Assembly: GCF_030272615.1 (NCBI RefSeq)
Contig: NC_081406.1
Location: 190,643,891 to 190,707,890 of the forward strand
Source: Cryptomeria japonica
Lineage: Eukaryota > Streptophyta > Pinopsida > Cupressales > Cupressaceae
Length of the DNA stretch: 64,000 nt
Direction of reading: 5' to 3'
Shown here: piece by piece, positions 1-12,225 of the stretch
How positions within the stretch are numbered: position 1 is the stretch's first letter
Layout of the letters: each line of letters opens with the position of its first letter
Translations under genes and position numbers: made by a program
Notes under the pieces: model-generated
Told to the model about the DNA's origin: nothing
Databases searched by the model: none
What the model saw: the letters and a program-made list of their open reading frames with translations, nothing else

Positions 1-476
1 AAAGCATTAAAGCATAATTGAAAACCAAAGAATCAATACCATGCAATCATAACAAATAACACCATGACTTGTACATGGAAAACCCAGTAAAGGGAAAAAC
101 CATGGTAGGAAACCCTACCCACACTCAGATGATACTTTTGCAGAAAGTATATGATTACAATAAGGGCCTGCACATGCAGGAAGGCACACTGCCGCACTGC
201 TCATCACATTGGAGTCTCACTAACTATAGAGATGTCAACCACCTAAAAATATTTGGACAACAATCTAGAGAGAAGAACTATCAATGATAGCATCAAACAT
301 GCCAGATTACAGTTCTGGTTAAGCTCAATACCGGAGGTCTAAAAGATCTTACATAAACCCAACTTGATAACCTATGATCAACCAAATCCTTTGCACAAAT
401 GATTATTATATTATTCAGTCCTTGCCATGATCTACAATGAGATCTTACATATACTTATACCAACTTGGGACTTAAC
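1..476 (-). repeat. Copia-type LTR fragment, reverse orientation
   Basis: Positions about 50-290 read, as a reverse complement, like the R/U5 part of the outer Copia LTR at 32951-33180. Shared blocks include AGATGATACTTTTGCAGAAA and CACATGCAGG, plus the degenerate 'AAACCCAGTAAAGGG' and 'GAGTCTCACTAACTA' segments. It stops at 476, where a different LTR begins with TGTAGACACC. No coding sequence is present; the short open frame here is the translated LTR. Family membership is read from shared words, not from an alignment. Confidence 0.6.
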
Positions 477-2002
477 TGTAGACACCTAAAAATGTCTCAT
501 TGATCATGTACTAATTATTCGTCTAATTAGTTAAATAATTCTTTAATTATTTAATTAAGTTAATTAATCTTATTCTTCTAATTTCATATTTCCTCATAAT
601 CTTGCTAATTATTCTATTTTCTATTTCTATCATTATTTAATCATTTTAATAATTTTCTCAATATTAATTAAATATTTATTATTTAATTAATTATGGTTAA
701 TTCCTCAATTTAAATAATCTTTATTATTTAAATAAATTAATTCTCAATTTCTATTTCCCATTCTATCATCATTTAATCATTTTAATCATTTTAATCATTT
801 TCTAAATATTAATTAAATATTTATTATTTAATTAATTATGATTAATTCCCCAATTTAAATAATCTTTATTATTTAAATAAATTAATTCTCAATTTCTATC
901 TCTAATCATCTAGCCATTTTAATCATTTTCTAGATATTAATTAAATATTTATTATTTAATTAATTCTAATTAATTCCCCAATTTAAATAATCTTTATTAT
1001 TTAAATAAATTAATTCTCAATTTCTACCTCTAATCATCTAATCATTCAACACTTTTCTAAATATTAATAAAATATTTATTATTTAATTAATTATGATTTA
1101 ATCCTTTAAATTAAATAATCTTTATTATTTAATTAAACTCCATTTCTAGCATAATTAAATAGTTTCTTTAAATTATTTAATTAACTAATTGATTCTTCTA
1201 GTTCTCCAAATTCTATTTTCATTTAATTTCATATTCTTCTAATTTCTTCCAAATTCAATCACATGTGCATGATTTCAAAAACCAAATTGAAAATCAAAGT
1301 TAAGTTCTAAATATATTCAAATGCTAAATTGAATTAATAAATTCAATTATTTGAATTAAAATATCATGCAAAGATTAAATTGAAAATCTAAATCTAAATG
1401 CATGCACATGCTAAAGTAATTAATTCAAGCAATCGATTAATTAAATCATTTATCTCTTCAACTTCTTTCAGTTAGCTTTTTCTAAATTAAGCTCTCTATG
1501 CCATCTTCTTTATTTCCACCAATCATTCTTTTTCTTCCTTCAGTCAGCTTTTTCTCAAATCAGTTAACTCAATTAATCTATTCAATCTATTTAGTTCCAC
1601 TCCTACAATCAGCAGTTCAACTATCAATTTTCATTTGAGCTCACCTCAGTTCACACCTCTTGATCAATTTGTTCCGCCTTTCAATCAATCTCATCCAATT
1701 TTCTTTAAATTGAGCATCCAATCTCCATTTTCAACAATCATGAACTTTGAATCTTTGTGTCACTTGCAGGTTACCAGCGCAATATCTGAGAGCCATCATA
1801 CCATGAAGAGGAGAAGAGCAATGGAAGTTCTACGCAGTCACGGAATAGGGATTTTTTGATTTGATTTGATTTATAATTCCTATTTCTTAATTGCGTTATT
1901 CCATTGTATTGTTTGTTAAATTCTGACTAGGATAGGGATTCATGATTTCCCTTGTTTCTAATTGATTACTTTGTTACTAGAAGATGAATTTTGCATCCCA
2001 CA
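477..2002 (+). mobile_element. Probable solo LTR, Gypsy-type family
   Basis: The segment begins TGTAGACACC and ends CCCACA. It is flanked by TTAAC (472-476) and CTAAC (2003-2007), a 4/5 match that would fit a 5-bp target duplication. Its body is very AT-rich, with repeated TTAATTAAATATTTATTATT blocks around 660-1100. It matches the reverse complement of 7229-8427 over its length: the start (GTCTCATTGATCATGTACTA), the centre (TATCTGAGAGCCA) and more loosely the end. No primer-binding site follows it, so a solo LTR fits better than an intact element. Gypsy affinity is inferred from the reverse copy, which is followed by a gag-like start. Confidence 0.6.
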
Positions 2003-3679
2003 CTAACCAATTAGGTCGGTGATGGGATGGTGCTTGGGATAGACTAGCCTAGTCTATGCTCTTGGATCCTTTCCTTGGATCACCTGGTGTTCTCTCCACA
2101 CCCTAGGGTCTCTAGGACTTCCCTTACTTGAGGAATCCCCTGACCTTGCCCAATCCACCCACCAATGAGTTGCAATGCTTCTCCTAAGGTCTCACCTACT
2201 CATGAGACTCAAAACCCCTTACTATGGCTAATAAGGGCTAGGCTTGTTCTACACCTTCCAAGGTCTTAGCGAGGTTATATTAGGTCAAATTCATGGTCTT
2301 TCCACCCATTCATGTGCCCCCAAGAGGTTTCAAGCCTTCAACCCCTTACCGATTTCACTATTTTGTGTTTTGCCTACAAAATAGGGCTACAAGGATTAGG
2401 ACCAATTAGGCCTCCTACCCGGTCCTTTAGGGCTTCCTCTCACAAACGATGCACAAATTACCCAAACTCCCAAAATGGAATACCAATCATTTGGCAAGGG
2501 TTCAAGGATTTCTTTGGTTTTGGGCCTCCAAGTGGCCGTACAATGCCTAGGGCAAATTTTGGGGTTTTTAAGGGTTTTGTGAGGGTTTTATGGTCTACCT
2601 GGGTCATAGTGAATGTTTTGTGTTTTAGCCACCTTGTTTGGATTGGTGGAGGCTCCTCCTTCTCACTAGTGGTGCTTTACACACTCCTCTACACTTCCTC
2701 CAAAGGGTGCACTCTCCTCTGACCAACCTTTCTCTCCAAGACCTCTGCAACAACAACTATTCCTAACCGAGCACTATCCAGTTTCGCCTACGAATGGGTC
2801 TTTGTATGGCCTCCTTGCATTTTCAAGGGCCCTTCTTGTATTGAAATATGGTACAAGGTCTCTACTCTCATTCCCCATGGTTTCATGGTGTTTCCACAAT
2901 GGGGAATGGAGTTATGATTCCATTTGCACAAACCAGTCCAAAACTAGACAGTGAGAAGGCAATTTACAAACTATTTACAAACACACACTGCCTGCAAATA
3001 AAAACCTAATCTAATTGCTCACAATGAAAGTATTTACAACATAGATGAAACTCCACATATTTTTACATGCAAATCAATCCATTAACTTTCTCGGTGGCTT
3101 CATTCAAACTGACTGGTAACCAACAAATAGTCACAGTCAAGCTTTTCTTACTTGGGTCGTACAATGTCTGACATCCAACCCATCAACTTAGGGTTTGGAA
3201 GTACTTATACTACCCTCTCCTCAATCTATGTGCCCTTATTAGGGTTTCCCATGCCAAACTAAGAATTTTGGCCTCATGGTGGAAAAGTTGCCTGACAACT
3301 TTTAAAAGTTGTCATGCAACTTTTGCAACTTTTGAGCATTTTTCCCAATGTTGCTTTTCTTGACTCCTAGACCCACATTGGGCCAACCTAAGGACTCCAC
3401 CATGCTATGAGGGACCCCTAAACACCTCAAATGCACACATACCCCCTATTTCCAAGAAAATCTCAATTTTCGACTCATGACCCTAAGACCTCAACTAGGA
3501 CCCTAACTAGGACCAGTGAGTACATGACTCTTTATTTTATATACAATGCCTTCAAAAGAAGCATAACACCAACAACCAAAGAAAGAGGAAGAGCTTGGAA
3601 GGGTGCTCCTATACCAGTCAGCCACCCAAATGATAATTCAATAGATCCATTACATAATGCTGAAATAAAATCATAACAC
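2003..3679. other. Unassigned, no gene recognised
   Basis: No recognisable domain on either strand. Open frames of up to 136 codons (2312-2722) have no familiar motif. The text looks like old non-coding LTR-retrotransposon sequence, for example the LTR-like C/T-rich stretch 2040-2300. Confidence 0.4.
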
Positions 3680-4230
3680 ATGTCGGCCTAGGGACAAACA
3701 AACACCATCTAATCAATAAAACATCCTGGAAGCACATCGGAGGATCCACCAACATGTTACATCAAAAACAAGTCCATAACCTAGATAACACAAGACCTAA
3801 ATTAGAAACACACACCACAAAGTAATGACACCAATTAGTCGAGGAATGAATGCAATCACCATCAGCATCCCGAATCCCTTCTAGAAGTTGTACCAACACC
3901 ACTTATGCATTACATCAAAGATCTTCAATAAAGCTTTGTCAGTGAAACCCTTACCCGACCAATAAAGCATGCTTATTAGAACATGAGATATCATCTGATC
4001 ATCAAGTCAATACCAACTGACTATAACATACTTTAGAAACATATGAACCATCCATACAAACTTATTCCATCATCTGGATCATACCGGTGACCATCAACTG
4101 GTAATCTTACCAATCCAATCCTTCTACCAGAAGCTGGTAAACAACCATAATAGATAGTGTTGAAATCAATGACAAAACATCAATGTAACACATAATAAAC
4201 TCCATAATATGGCCAACAGGAATTGGTACC
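3680..4230 (-). repeat. Copia LTR U3-like remnant, reverse orientation
   Basis: Scattered words match the reverse complement of the outer Copia LTR. The clearest is ATCAAGTCAATACCAAC near 4002, one mismatch from the LTR at 32285-32310. A second is the terminal GTGTTGAAATCAATGACAAA near 4158, which resembles the reversed start of that LTR. It may be the other half of the LTR fragment at 1-476. Low certainty because the resemblance is patchy. Confidence 0.35.
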
Positions 4231-6061
4231 CACAAAATTTGCACTCTTTCTGAATGCGCCCTATTAAAGGCCTAGGCCGGTTAAGAGAAAACCTTGTTAG
4301 GAGTCAATCAGTGAAGGGATTTTAACATCATCTCTATTAGGAGTTGTACCCTATTAGGAGTAACCTTGATAAAGCATTTAAAACCAAATTAATGACCCAC
4401 CCGATGAAGGGATTTACAACATCAGGCCTATTAGGACCTACCTGGTTAAGGTATTTTAATACTACTGCAACTATTAAGAAACAATAGGCAAATGATCTGA
4501 TCAATGCACTCTTTGCTTTCTAGTACATATCCATTTCAACTCCAATCTACTTCACTCATGCATACATATCAATCTGGTTTGGTACACTCTACTTCTCTGA
4601 TCACCGACACAAAATCTCATCTCAAACTCGACCTAAATACACTTTTCAACTAGGTCGATTACATAACCCTAACCAAATTCAAAATACATCATAGATCATA
4701 TCAAATCATTACAAAATCATTATATATCATCATATAGATCATTACAACAAATTTCAAGATAATTACAACTGTTGAATGATCATAACACATCACCGCACAT
4801 CGATTTGATAAGCTATCAAACCCTTAACACATTCTACTAAGCACTTTGTTGTTTTTCAAGAAATTTGATCCTTGTACACACTTAAATGCAATCTTATCAT
4901 CACACATAGTGTCTAACACATCATCACTAAGTAGTGAACATGATAAGATTCACCGCCAAACCATAAAACATCATCGGTTAAAGATCTTATCACCGGTTCT
5001 CAAACCTTGCGCTGAATATACAATAGTCAATTACAAATATAACTTCTGGTTCTCCAAACATGATGCAGTTTCAGTCATAGACTTGTTACAATGTCATAAG
5101 CATACATTCCAAACCGCAACGCTTAACTCAACATGGATCTCTATCACGATCATCTCCTTCAGTGTTCCTGCTTACTGGTTCACTGTCAACTTAGAAAACA
5201 TTCCATTACTAGTTAGGCTTAGATAACTCAGATAGCTTAGATGAAATACCAAACATAAGCAAACATGGTTTCCATCATTGACAACACAAATAACTAATCA
5301 TAAAGCATCATCTCACAGTTATATCATCACCAACAATCCATCAATATATCATCACAAATAGCCCATCCTTTACCGGTACATCATCATCTCTATTAGCTAT
5401 GCCAGTATGCCAACAAATTATTGGAAAATGCCAGTCTCTCTTACCCTGAAGATCCGAAGATCTTATCACCGAGGGATTTTTGTCTCATAATGCAAGGTAC
5501 ATGAAGGGTATCTATGGGGTATGATCCACACTCCTAGAATCAATGAATGTGGGATTTGGGCTACTAAGTTGGTTCTTATTGTAAGTTTTGAGGATCCTGA
5601 TCCAACAATGGATTCTCAGAGCAAGCTACTCAAGGCTTTAGTTAAGATTATCGATGTAGAGAAGGCCCCCACATGTGTCGAATTCACTCAACACTCTAGC
5701 CACTTGACCAGTATGTTTATATAGAGGCGCGAAAAATCCACTCGAGAGTACGCTGGGAGAGATGATATCCTCAATGCATCCAATTCAAAGTACCTCTGTG
5801 GGGTGATGAAATCCCCAATCAAAGATACCCCTCACTACTAAAAAGAAAAGTGGGTGTCATTATCACCTTTCCTTCTCTCCCAAGACCCTGAAAGCGGGTG
5901 GAAAGGTACTTAATGCAACAATAGGTCCACCCAAGACACAAAATAATTATTTTTCCTTTAAATATCACAATTTGTTATTTTTTCTATTCATAATCCAGAT
6001 TCACGTCAATTTTAAAACCCAAACTAAGGTGTGAGATATGCATGTGCATGTCTATTTTAAA
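4231..6061. other. Unassigned, no gene recognised
   Basis: No domain recognised. The words CTATTAGGAG and GAAGGGATTT recur between 4300 and 4450, which suggests an old repeat. The open frames at 4846-5226 and 5521-5724 contain no motif I know. Confidence 0.35.
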
Positions 6062-6286
6062 CACCAAAGTGAAATGTGAGATCATGCATGTAAATTTTAA
6101 ACCCAAGATTTATTTTAAGCACCAAGATGAAGTGTGAGATCATTCATGTCAATTTTAATCTCAAGATTTATTTTAAGCACCAAGATGAAGTGTGAGATCA
6201 TGCATGTCAATTTTAATCCCAAGATTTATTTTAAGCACCAAGATGAATTGTGAGATCATGCATGTCAATTTTAAACCAAAAATCTA
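6062..6286. repeat. 58-bp minisatellite, about 3.9 copies
   Basis: Units start at 6062, 6120, 6178 and 6236, an exact 58-bp spacing. Each begins CACCAAGATGAAGTGTGAGA with few substitutions and contains ATCATGCATGTCAATTTTAA. No coding role seen. Confidence 0.9.
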
Positions 6287-6456
6287 AAGGTGAGTTAACC
6301 CTAAAGTATCCTAAAATGAAATTGTTAGTGGTTTCCAAAATAATCTAGGATGATCAAGCCTTCTTTGTAATTTCGCCACACACTGCAAACAGGGAATCAG
6401 TAACCAGAAAAACACACAAAAAACTGGAAAAAAGAAAGCCCAACTATCTATTAAAT

Positions 6457-6571
6457 GAATGTGTGATACTATCTGAGTGAATGCGTAATGATATCCAGAC
6501 GATTGTGTGATGATGACTGGACGAATACGTGAAACTGATAGAGTGAATGCGTAAACCTAACAAGACGAATG
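6457..6571. repeat. 22-bp-period array, cluster 1
   Basis: Five consecutive 22-bp units start GAATGTGTGA, GAATGCGTAA, GATTGTGTGA, GAATACGTGA and GAATGCGTAA, followed by a partial GAATG. The first ten bases are conserved and the rest varies. The same unit recurs at 6982-7103, on the other side of a gag-like fragment. Confidence 0.85.
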
Positions 6572-6582
6572 TTGACAAATAA

Positions 6583-6848
6583 ACAAAAAATTAAAAAACC
6601 CTACCAAAAACCTGCAAAATAGACTGTGAGGCCCTAGTCAGATCTCCCATCAACCATTCTATATTAATCAAGTCATATTTCACTATGTATGATAGAACAA
6701 GGCTGTTGTATCTGTCAATAGCTTCTTGGTCCTCTAGGTCTTGCATTTTCTTTTCTACCTTTAGGATTCACTGGTAATTTTTGGCTTGCCTCCTTTGTTT
6801 TGTTGTTCTTTGAGCACTTGAAATTTTAAACTTTACCTTATGTGCCAT
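6583..6848 (-). pseudogene. Fragment of a retrotransposon gag start, Gypsy-type
   Basis: The reverse strand opens with ATG at 6848 and reads a basic start (MAHKVKFKISSAQRTTKQRR). After one in-frame TGA at codon 27 it continues through MQDLEDQEAIDRYNSLVL and IEWLMGDLTRASQSILQVFG to TAA at 6583. TGA probably replaces a Trp codon. The composition and its place downstream of an LTR (7229-8427, same strand) suggest the N terminus of a gag protein. I do not recognise a named domain. It lies between two arrays of the same 22-bp unit. Confidence 0.45.
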
Positions 6849-6981
6849 GAGAAATTATATTGAAAGCATCATATAAGGATAAAAAATCTTCAAATTTGGA
6901 GAATTTAATGCAAAGTTTAGACAAAACAAAGGATTATAAATTAAAAAAACACAATTAACAAAATGCCTAAATATGAATAAT

Positions 6982-7103
6982 GAATGCATAATGATGTCTA
7001 GGCGAATGTGTGATGGGTTCTGCACGAATGCGTGACCCTATTTGAACGAATGCATAATTTTGTCTATATGATTGTGTGATACTGTCTGTATGAATGTGTA
7101 ATG
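6982..7103. repeat. 22-bp-period array, cluster 2
   Basis: Five 22-bp units start GAATGCATAA, GAATGTGTGA, GAATGCGTGA, GAATGCATAA and GATTGTGTGA, plus a partial unit. The consensus is the same as at 6457-6571. In the minus-strand element it falls in the leader between the LTR and the gag-like start. Confidence 0.85.
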
Positions 7104-7228
7104 TTTAAATCTGTCTTTGAAATCTGTACCAAACTTGCGAAAAAATCTGATAATCTGTACAATCTCGTCAAAATGAAAAAGAAACATAGAGGGTTAATTA
7201 GCCGTTGTTCACGTCGGGTTCACCAAAA

Positions 7229-8427
7229 TGTAGTATGCTTAAACTCATCATTGCTAAGGAAAATCACGAATTCCTTAACTATTCAAGCAATTCAAAACAT
7301 AAGCAATGAAATAGATGCATAATTGAATCAAATCAAACAATATAAAACTCCTTATTGTGCATCATGACTTCCATTGTTCTTCTCTTCTTTGTGGTACGGT
7401 GGCTCTCAGATATCGCGATGGTAACCTATAATTGACACAAAGATTCAAAGATCGTGATTGTTGAAAATAGAGATTGAACATTGAATTTATAGATTTTTGG
7501 GTGAGATTGATTGAGAGGTGGAACTAAATGATCAAGAGGTGGAACTCAGATGAGCTCACATGTTGATTGATAGTTGAACTATTGATTTGGAGGTGGAACT
7601 AAATAGATTGAATAGAAAAATGAGTTAATTGATTGAGGAAAAAGATGATTGAAAGATGAAAAAGAATGATTGGAAGAGAATTAAAGAATGATGTAATTAA
7701 TCAATTAATTGAATTAATTAAATAAAATAGATTGAATAGTTAACTAATTGAAAGCTTTTTGGATAAAGCAAAGTGGAAGATAGAAATAGAGATTGGAGAG
7801 ATAATTGATTTAATTAATTAATTAATTGAATTAATTAGTTTAGCATGTGCTTGCACTTTGACTTTGATTTTCAATTTAATCTTTGCATGATATTTAATTC
7901 AAATATTGAATTTATTTTGAATTCAATTTGTTATTTGAATATATTTAGAACTTGACTTTGATTTTCATTTTGATTTTTGAAATCATGCACATGTATTTGA
8001 AATTAGAAGAAATTAGAAGAATATGAATATGAATTTGGATTCGAATAATTAATGAATTTAAATGAAATTAGAAGAATTAATGAAATTAAATGAAATTAGA
8101 ATTTGAGGATTTGGAATTGGAATTATAAATTAGTTAATTAAATAATTTAAAGAAACTATTTAATTATTTTAGAAATCAAATTTAATTAAATAATAAAAAT
8201 TATTCAATTAAAAGTATTAAATCACAATTAGTTAAATAATTAATATTTAGAAAAGGGTTAAATGATTAACTGATTAGAAATAGAAATAGAATAATTAGTA
8301 AGATGATGAAGAAATATGAATTTAGAAGAATAAGATTAATTAGCTTAATTAAATAATTAAATAATTATTTAATCAATTAGAGGAATAATTAGTACATGAT
8401 CAATGAGACATTTTCTAGGTGTCTAAA
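7229..8427 (-). mobile_element. 5' LTR of a truncated Gypsy-type element, reverse orientation
   Basis: Read on the minus strand, the segment starts near TTTAGACACC (the related copy has TGTAGACACC) and ends ...CATACTACA. It is followed at once by TTTTGGTGAACCCGACGTGA, which looks like a tRNA primer-binding region. It is the inverted relative of 477-2002. A gag-like start follows at 6848. No matching 3' LTR is visible on this strand to the left, so the element is truncated or rearranged. Confidence 0.6.
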
Positions 8428-8643
8428 GTAAGCTTTGTAATGCCCCTTAGGCTTTTGGGGGAAGTTCACTCCTTTTGCAATAGGACTAGTATGAAGAACA
8501 ATAGACTCCATAGACACATTAAAAACCACACCCCCAATACTAAGTTTTCTCTCATTCCATGAGTGAGAAAATTGTTTTGAGAGAGAAGGGTTAAAACCCT
8601 TCACACCTCTAATATAGGATGCAAGGTTTCCTCTCTCAACCAT
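8428..8643 (-). pseudogene. Fragment of a retrotransposon-borne ORF
   Basis: The reverse strand reads MVERGNLASYIRGVKG at its start, then HSWNERKLSIGGVVFNVSME and HTSPIAKGVNF. This resembles the 'IGG..F.V......TG.P..G' style of ORFs carried by plant LTR elements, including the part of the long ORF at 50480-53743 around VVTGLPATSKR. It abuts the LTR at 8427, so it is a remnant of the sequence that LTR landed in. Family assignment is a guess. Confidence 0.35.
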
Positions 8644-9215
8644 AGGCCAAAGAATACCATTTTTCTTGAAACTATCACTATTGGTCTAATTAAGGTATTT
8701 TACATTGGTTATTTTCCACCTAGGTCCTAATTACACATCACTTAAGCTTACTTAGCGAACCACATAGGAGTTAGTTGGAAAATTTCCACTTTAGGTGGTG
8801 CTATCATGTTCTCATTTCCACTGCATTTGTTGTCTCCATCTTTAGTGCTTTTATCACATTATCATAGCCACCTTTCATGTTTGTACTTTTCCACCTTTAG
8901 CAGTGTTATCATATGATCACTTATCCACTTTAGGTGGGATGATAGGTTGTCACTTTTTGTCTCATGTCATAAGATTACAAAACTTATCATAATCTTATGC
9001 ACTCCTATGTTCTCACCTTGGCTATATAACCAAGGTGTCTCCTATGTAACATTAATTCATTCCATATCTATTGTATGGAATCTAGTTGATTATATTCTAT
9101 TGAATCAATGGTATGAATATAGTTTATTCTCATCACATTCATTCTCTCTTGTTTATGTTCTTTCTATTTGGTCTCTAGATCTTGGGTGACTACCTTCACA
9201 GTCAATTCTTACATG
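8644..9215 (+). repeat. LTR-like remnant with TATA box
   Basis: A TATA-like GGCTATATAACC occurs near 9022. The stretch ends before CTTACATGGTATTAAATA, which resembles a degraded tRNA-Met primer site (canonical TGGTATCAGAGC). Repeated CCACCTTTAG / CCACTTTAGG words occur at 8785-8940. It probably comes from an old Copia element; no opposite LTR was identified. Confidence 0.35.
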
Positions 9216-10827
9216 GTATTAAATATTTTAGGGTGCCATTGGTTTGCCATTTGAGAGAATTTTGCTGTGATTCGGAGTTTTGGATTCATAGATTTTTTGT
9301 TGTAGATCAAAATTGGAGCTTGCTAGGTCAAATTTGAGGCCACCATTGGATTCAAGAGTTTGAGAAAATTATAATTGCCTTTTGTTTCATCCCAATCTAA
9401 CTCTAGAGACCAAATTTAGAGCCATTTGAAGTTTGGAGGTGCAGTGTCGATTCGAGCGTTATAATTACGCAGACAATTTTCAAACAATGAAATATCAATC
9501 ATTTGAACTCCTTTTTTTAAGCATTATTTTTTTAATTTTGGGTAGAGTTTTGTGCTCTTAAAAGTGGTGTAGGATTGTTATGATTTTCGTTCACTAAATT
9601 TTCAAAAAATTGTCAAATATCTATTTTTGCAACTTTTAGGGCCTCGTTTGGGCACATATGGACTCCTTTTCATGTGCAATTTTTTTTCAAAGTGTACAAT
9701 TTTTTATGTATTTTATATTGATGGTATTAGTTTGTAGTCATTGTGATCATAAATTTTACTTGTAGCATTTGGTTTTTTTGCCTTTTGCAATTGTAATGTT
9801 TATATCTTAGTTTGGTCTTTTTCATAATTGATTTGAGTCTAATATAGCTTGATTGTGAGAATTGTAAGTACCAAAATCATAATTATACTTTCCTTTTATT
9901 TTTTAAGTGGCCATTGTCATCATAGGCACCCACAGCTCTGCAGTGTAGCTATGGGTACCATAGGTGACCTGCAAGGGCATTATTTTTTAATAATGTTTTT
10001 ATTTAAGCTTTGAAAAAGTTTTTGTAGAAACAAATTTACACAATAAATAAGATGATTTGGGAAAGATATTTTTTAGTCCACCTATCATACATGTCATGCA
10101 AGGATCTATCTTTAAACTGATAGCTAGGTGGTTAGTTGCTCCTATTTTTTATTAGCGACATACCAATTAGAGGGCTATCTTAGTCATCATCTTCTTGTAG
10201 GACAATTTCTCAGTGACATCAAATTCATGTTTCTATATTTACATATTTTTCATGTTATATTGTATTCACTTATATGAACTATGTTGTAACACATTAAAAT
10301 AAAGTTCCACACCTCTTTGTACTTTGTCATTGATGACACATTTGATGTAATCCTCTTGTACTCCATAGATTAGGAACTATCTTGTGAGATTTGGTACATG
10401 TGTCCAGTTGAGAATGTATGTAGTTTGAGTATCTAGTTGATGCTCATATGGTTTTCTCCATGCTCGGGCTCTATCATGTTGCAGCGAGTGATACATCAAC
10501 AGTTCTTCATCAACAATGGTACTTGGTTTTACCACACTTTGACATTGTTGGTGCAACATTAGCTCTATTTCTTCATAATGGGGAGGAATGTTGGTTGACA
10601 TATTAGCGAATCCTTATAGGAGATTATACATTGGAGGGGGGATTCAGGGTCTCTCTTCTTCTCTCTTATGGGGGGGAATTTTTCCTCAAATGAGGTTTTG
10701 TTCTGCTCATTCATCACTGAGAGAATTGCGTGTTTTCATATCTTTTTTAGGGGTGGGTTTTTCCCATTGGTTTTTCTTTCTTTCTCTATTTGTGAGATTG
10801 CATTCCATTTATTCATAGGTACCTAAT
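9216..10827. other. Unassigned, no gene recognised
   Basis: T-rich leader-like sequence without recognisable protein domains. Open frames at 10377-10601 (minus) and 10588-10818 (plus) have no known motif. Confidence 0.35.
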
Positions 10828-12210
10828 TGTTGGCAACAATGCAACAAACAAAGAAGGGGGGGGGTGAATCAGTTTGCTCACAAACTTTGCTTAATTCAAA
10901 CATAATTTTAGATCTGATAATTAACCAGTGAAAGAATAAATCAACACCACATCAATAACACACATAACACCAAGATTTTTGATTTGGAAAACCCAGTTAA
11001 CGGAAAAACCACAGTGGGAACCTACCCAAAATGAGATAATACCCTATTAGAAGTATGTGAAATATTACAATGGGGAATGCACATGCATTCAAGCACACTG
11101 CCTAGAACTCAGTACTCAAATCACACAACGAGAAGGGATAAAACCCTAAGGAAGACTCACTATCTTACAAAAACATTCAGATTACATTTAGAAGATCATG
11201 AATTGAGGAAATAACATATCCTCATATCTGGTTATGGCTCTGGTTAAGCACATAATCTGATCTTCTCTGCCACACTTCTTCACACTTCTTCACACTTCTT
11301 CACACTTCTTCACACTTCTTCACACTTCTTCTCTTCTACTTAAAGATCAAAATATTATTCACACACACACATACACCTCTCTCACATGACTATTATATAT
11401 ATTTATACAAATCATCAACCTAGATTTTAAGGTCATCTCAACACTCATCACAAATTACAAAGCTATAACCATACATGATACAATCACATCATGCAGACCA
11501 AAACAATGTCGACTAAGACATAATATGGACCTAAACCAACACCTCGAACAAGAAACACCTCCAAGAATTAAGCCACAAACATCCGCAACACACTACAAAC
11601 AACATGTCAACAAAGAACATCGCATAACACAAACATACCAAGGAAATCATCAATAATGCGCACAATGATCAAGGTGGATCATCAACATAGATAGAACATG
11701 ATATAGAAACATCCATAAGCATCATGAACTACTACAACAACAACTGCAACATCACCACTTACTAAAATCTTCATCATCATCACATTGAACCTCAAGAACA
11801 CTCATTGAACTCACTGTCGAACTGAAAGATTCACTTGCGGACCTCCAGATCATGAACCATATGAATTTAGGACATGTATGAACATCCCAAACACTACAAA
11901 ATGCACAAACCAAGATATTTCAATGCAAAGAAATGCAAAAAAAAATTCAGAACATTGAACAACACAAAAAACTGAGAAACCAACCATAATACTAGATCTC
12001 ATAACTTAATCAAATAATCATGTGGACCTTTGAAACTTTAGCTGAATAAACTAGAGATACTTATCTCAAAACCCTTTAATCCGCAACAACTCATCTACAA
12101 TACACTGGCCAAACCGAATCATTTAATTTGACTGCAACAGTGGAACACATGAATATGTTGATATCAATGACATCACATCATTCCAACAAACTTCTCAACA
12201 ATATCCAATA
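10828..12210 (-). mobile_element. Copia-type 3' LTR, reverse orientation
   Basis: The forward text starts TGTTGGCAAC and ends ATATCCAATA, so the reverse-strand LTR begins TATTGG (from TGTTGG) and ends CCAACA. Just outside, at 12213-12225, is CTCCCCCTTTGGC, the reverse of the polypurine tract seen at the 3' ends of the two LTR elements at 32-57 kb. The GGGGGGGTGAATCAGT block near the LTR end is shared in style with those LTRs. No matching internal coding region survives next to it. Confidence 0.65.
11271..11330. repeat. Six exact copies of a 10-mer
   Basis: CACACTTCTT is repeated six times without interruption inside the reverse-oriented Copia LTR. The perfect identity implies recent slippage. 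Confidence 0.95.
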
Positions 12211-12225
12211 ATCTCCCCCTTTGGC

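Noticed and set aside
69-287. 72-codon frame and its counterparts at 32951-33136 and 56432-56626
   Set aside because: All three are the translated R/U5 part of Copia LTRs, not genes.
5521-5724. 67-codon frame starting MIHTPRINECGIWATK as a host gene exon
   Set aside because: Codon pattern is plausible but there is no known motif, no clear splice signal on either side and surrounding sequence is repetitive.
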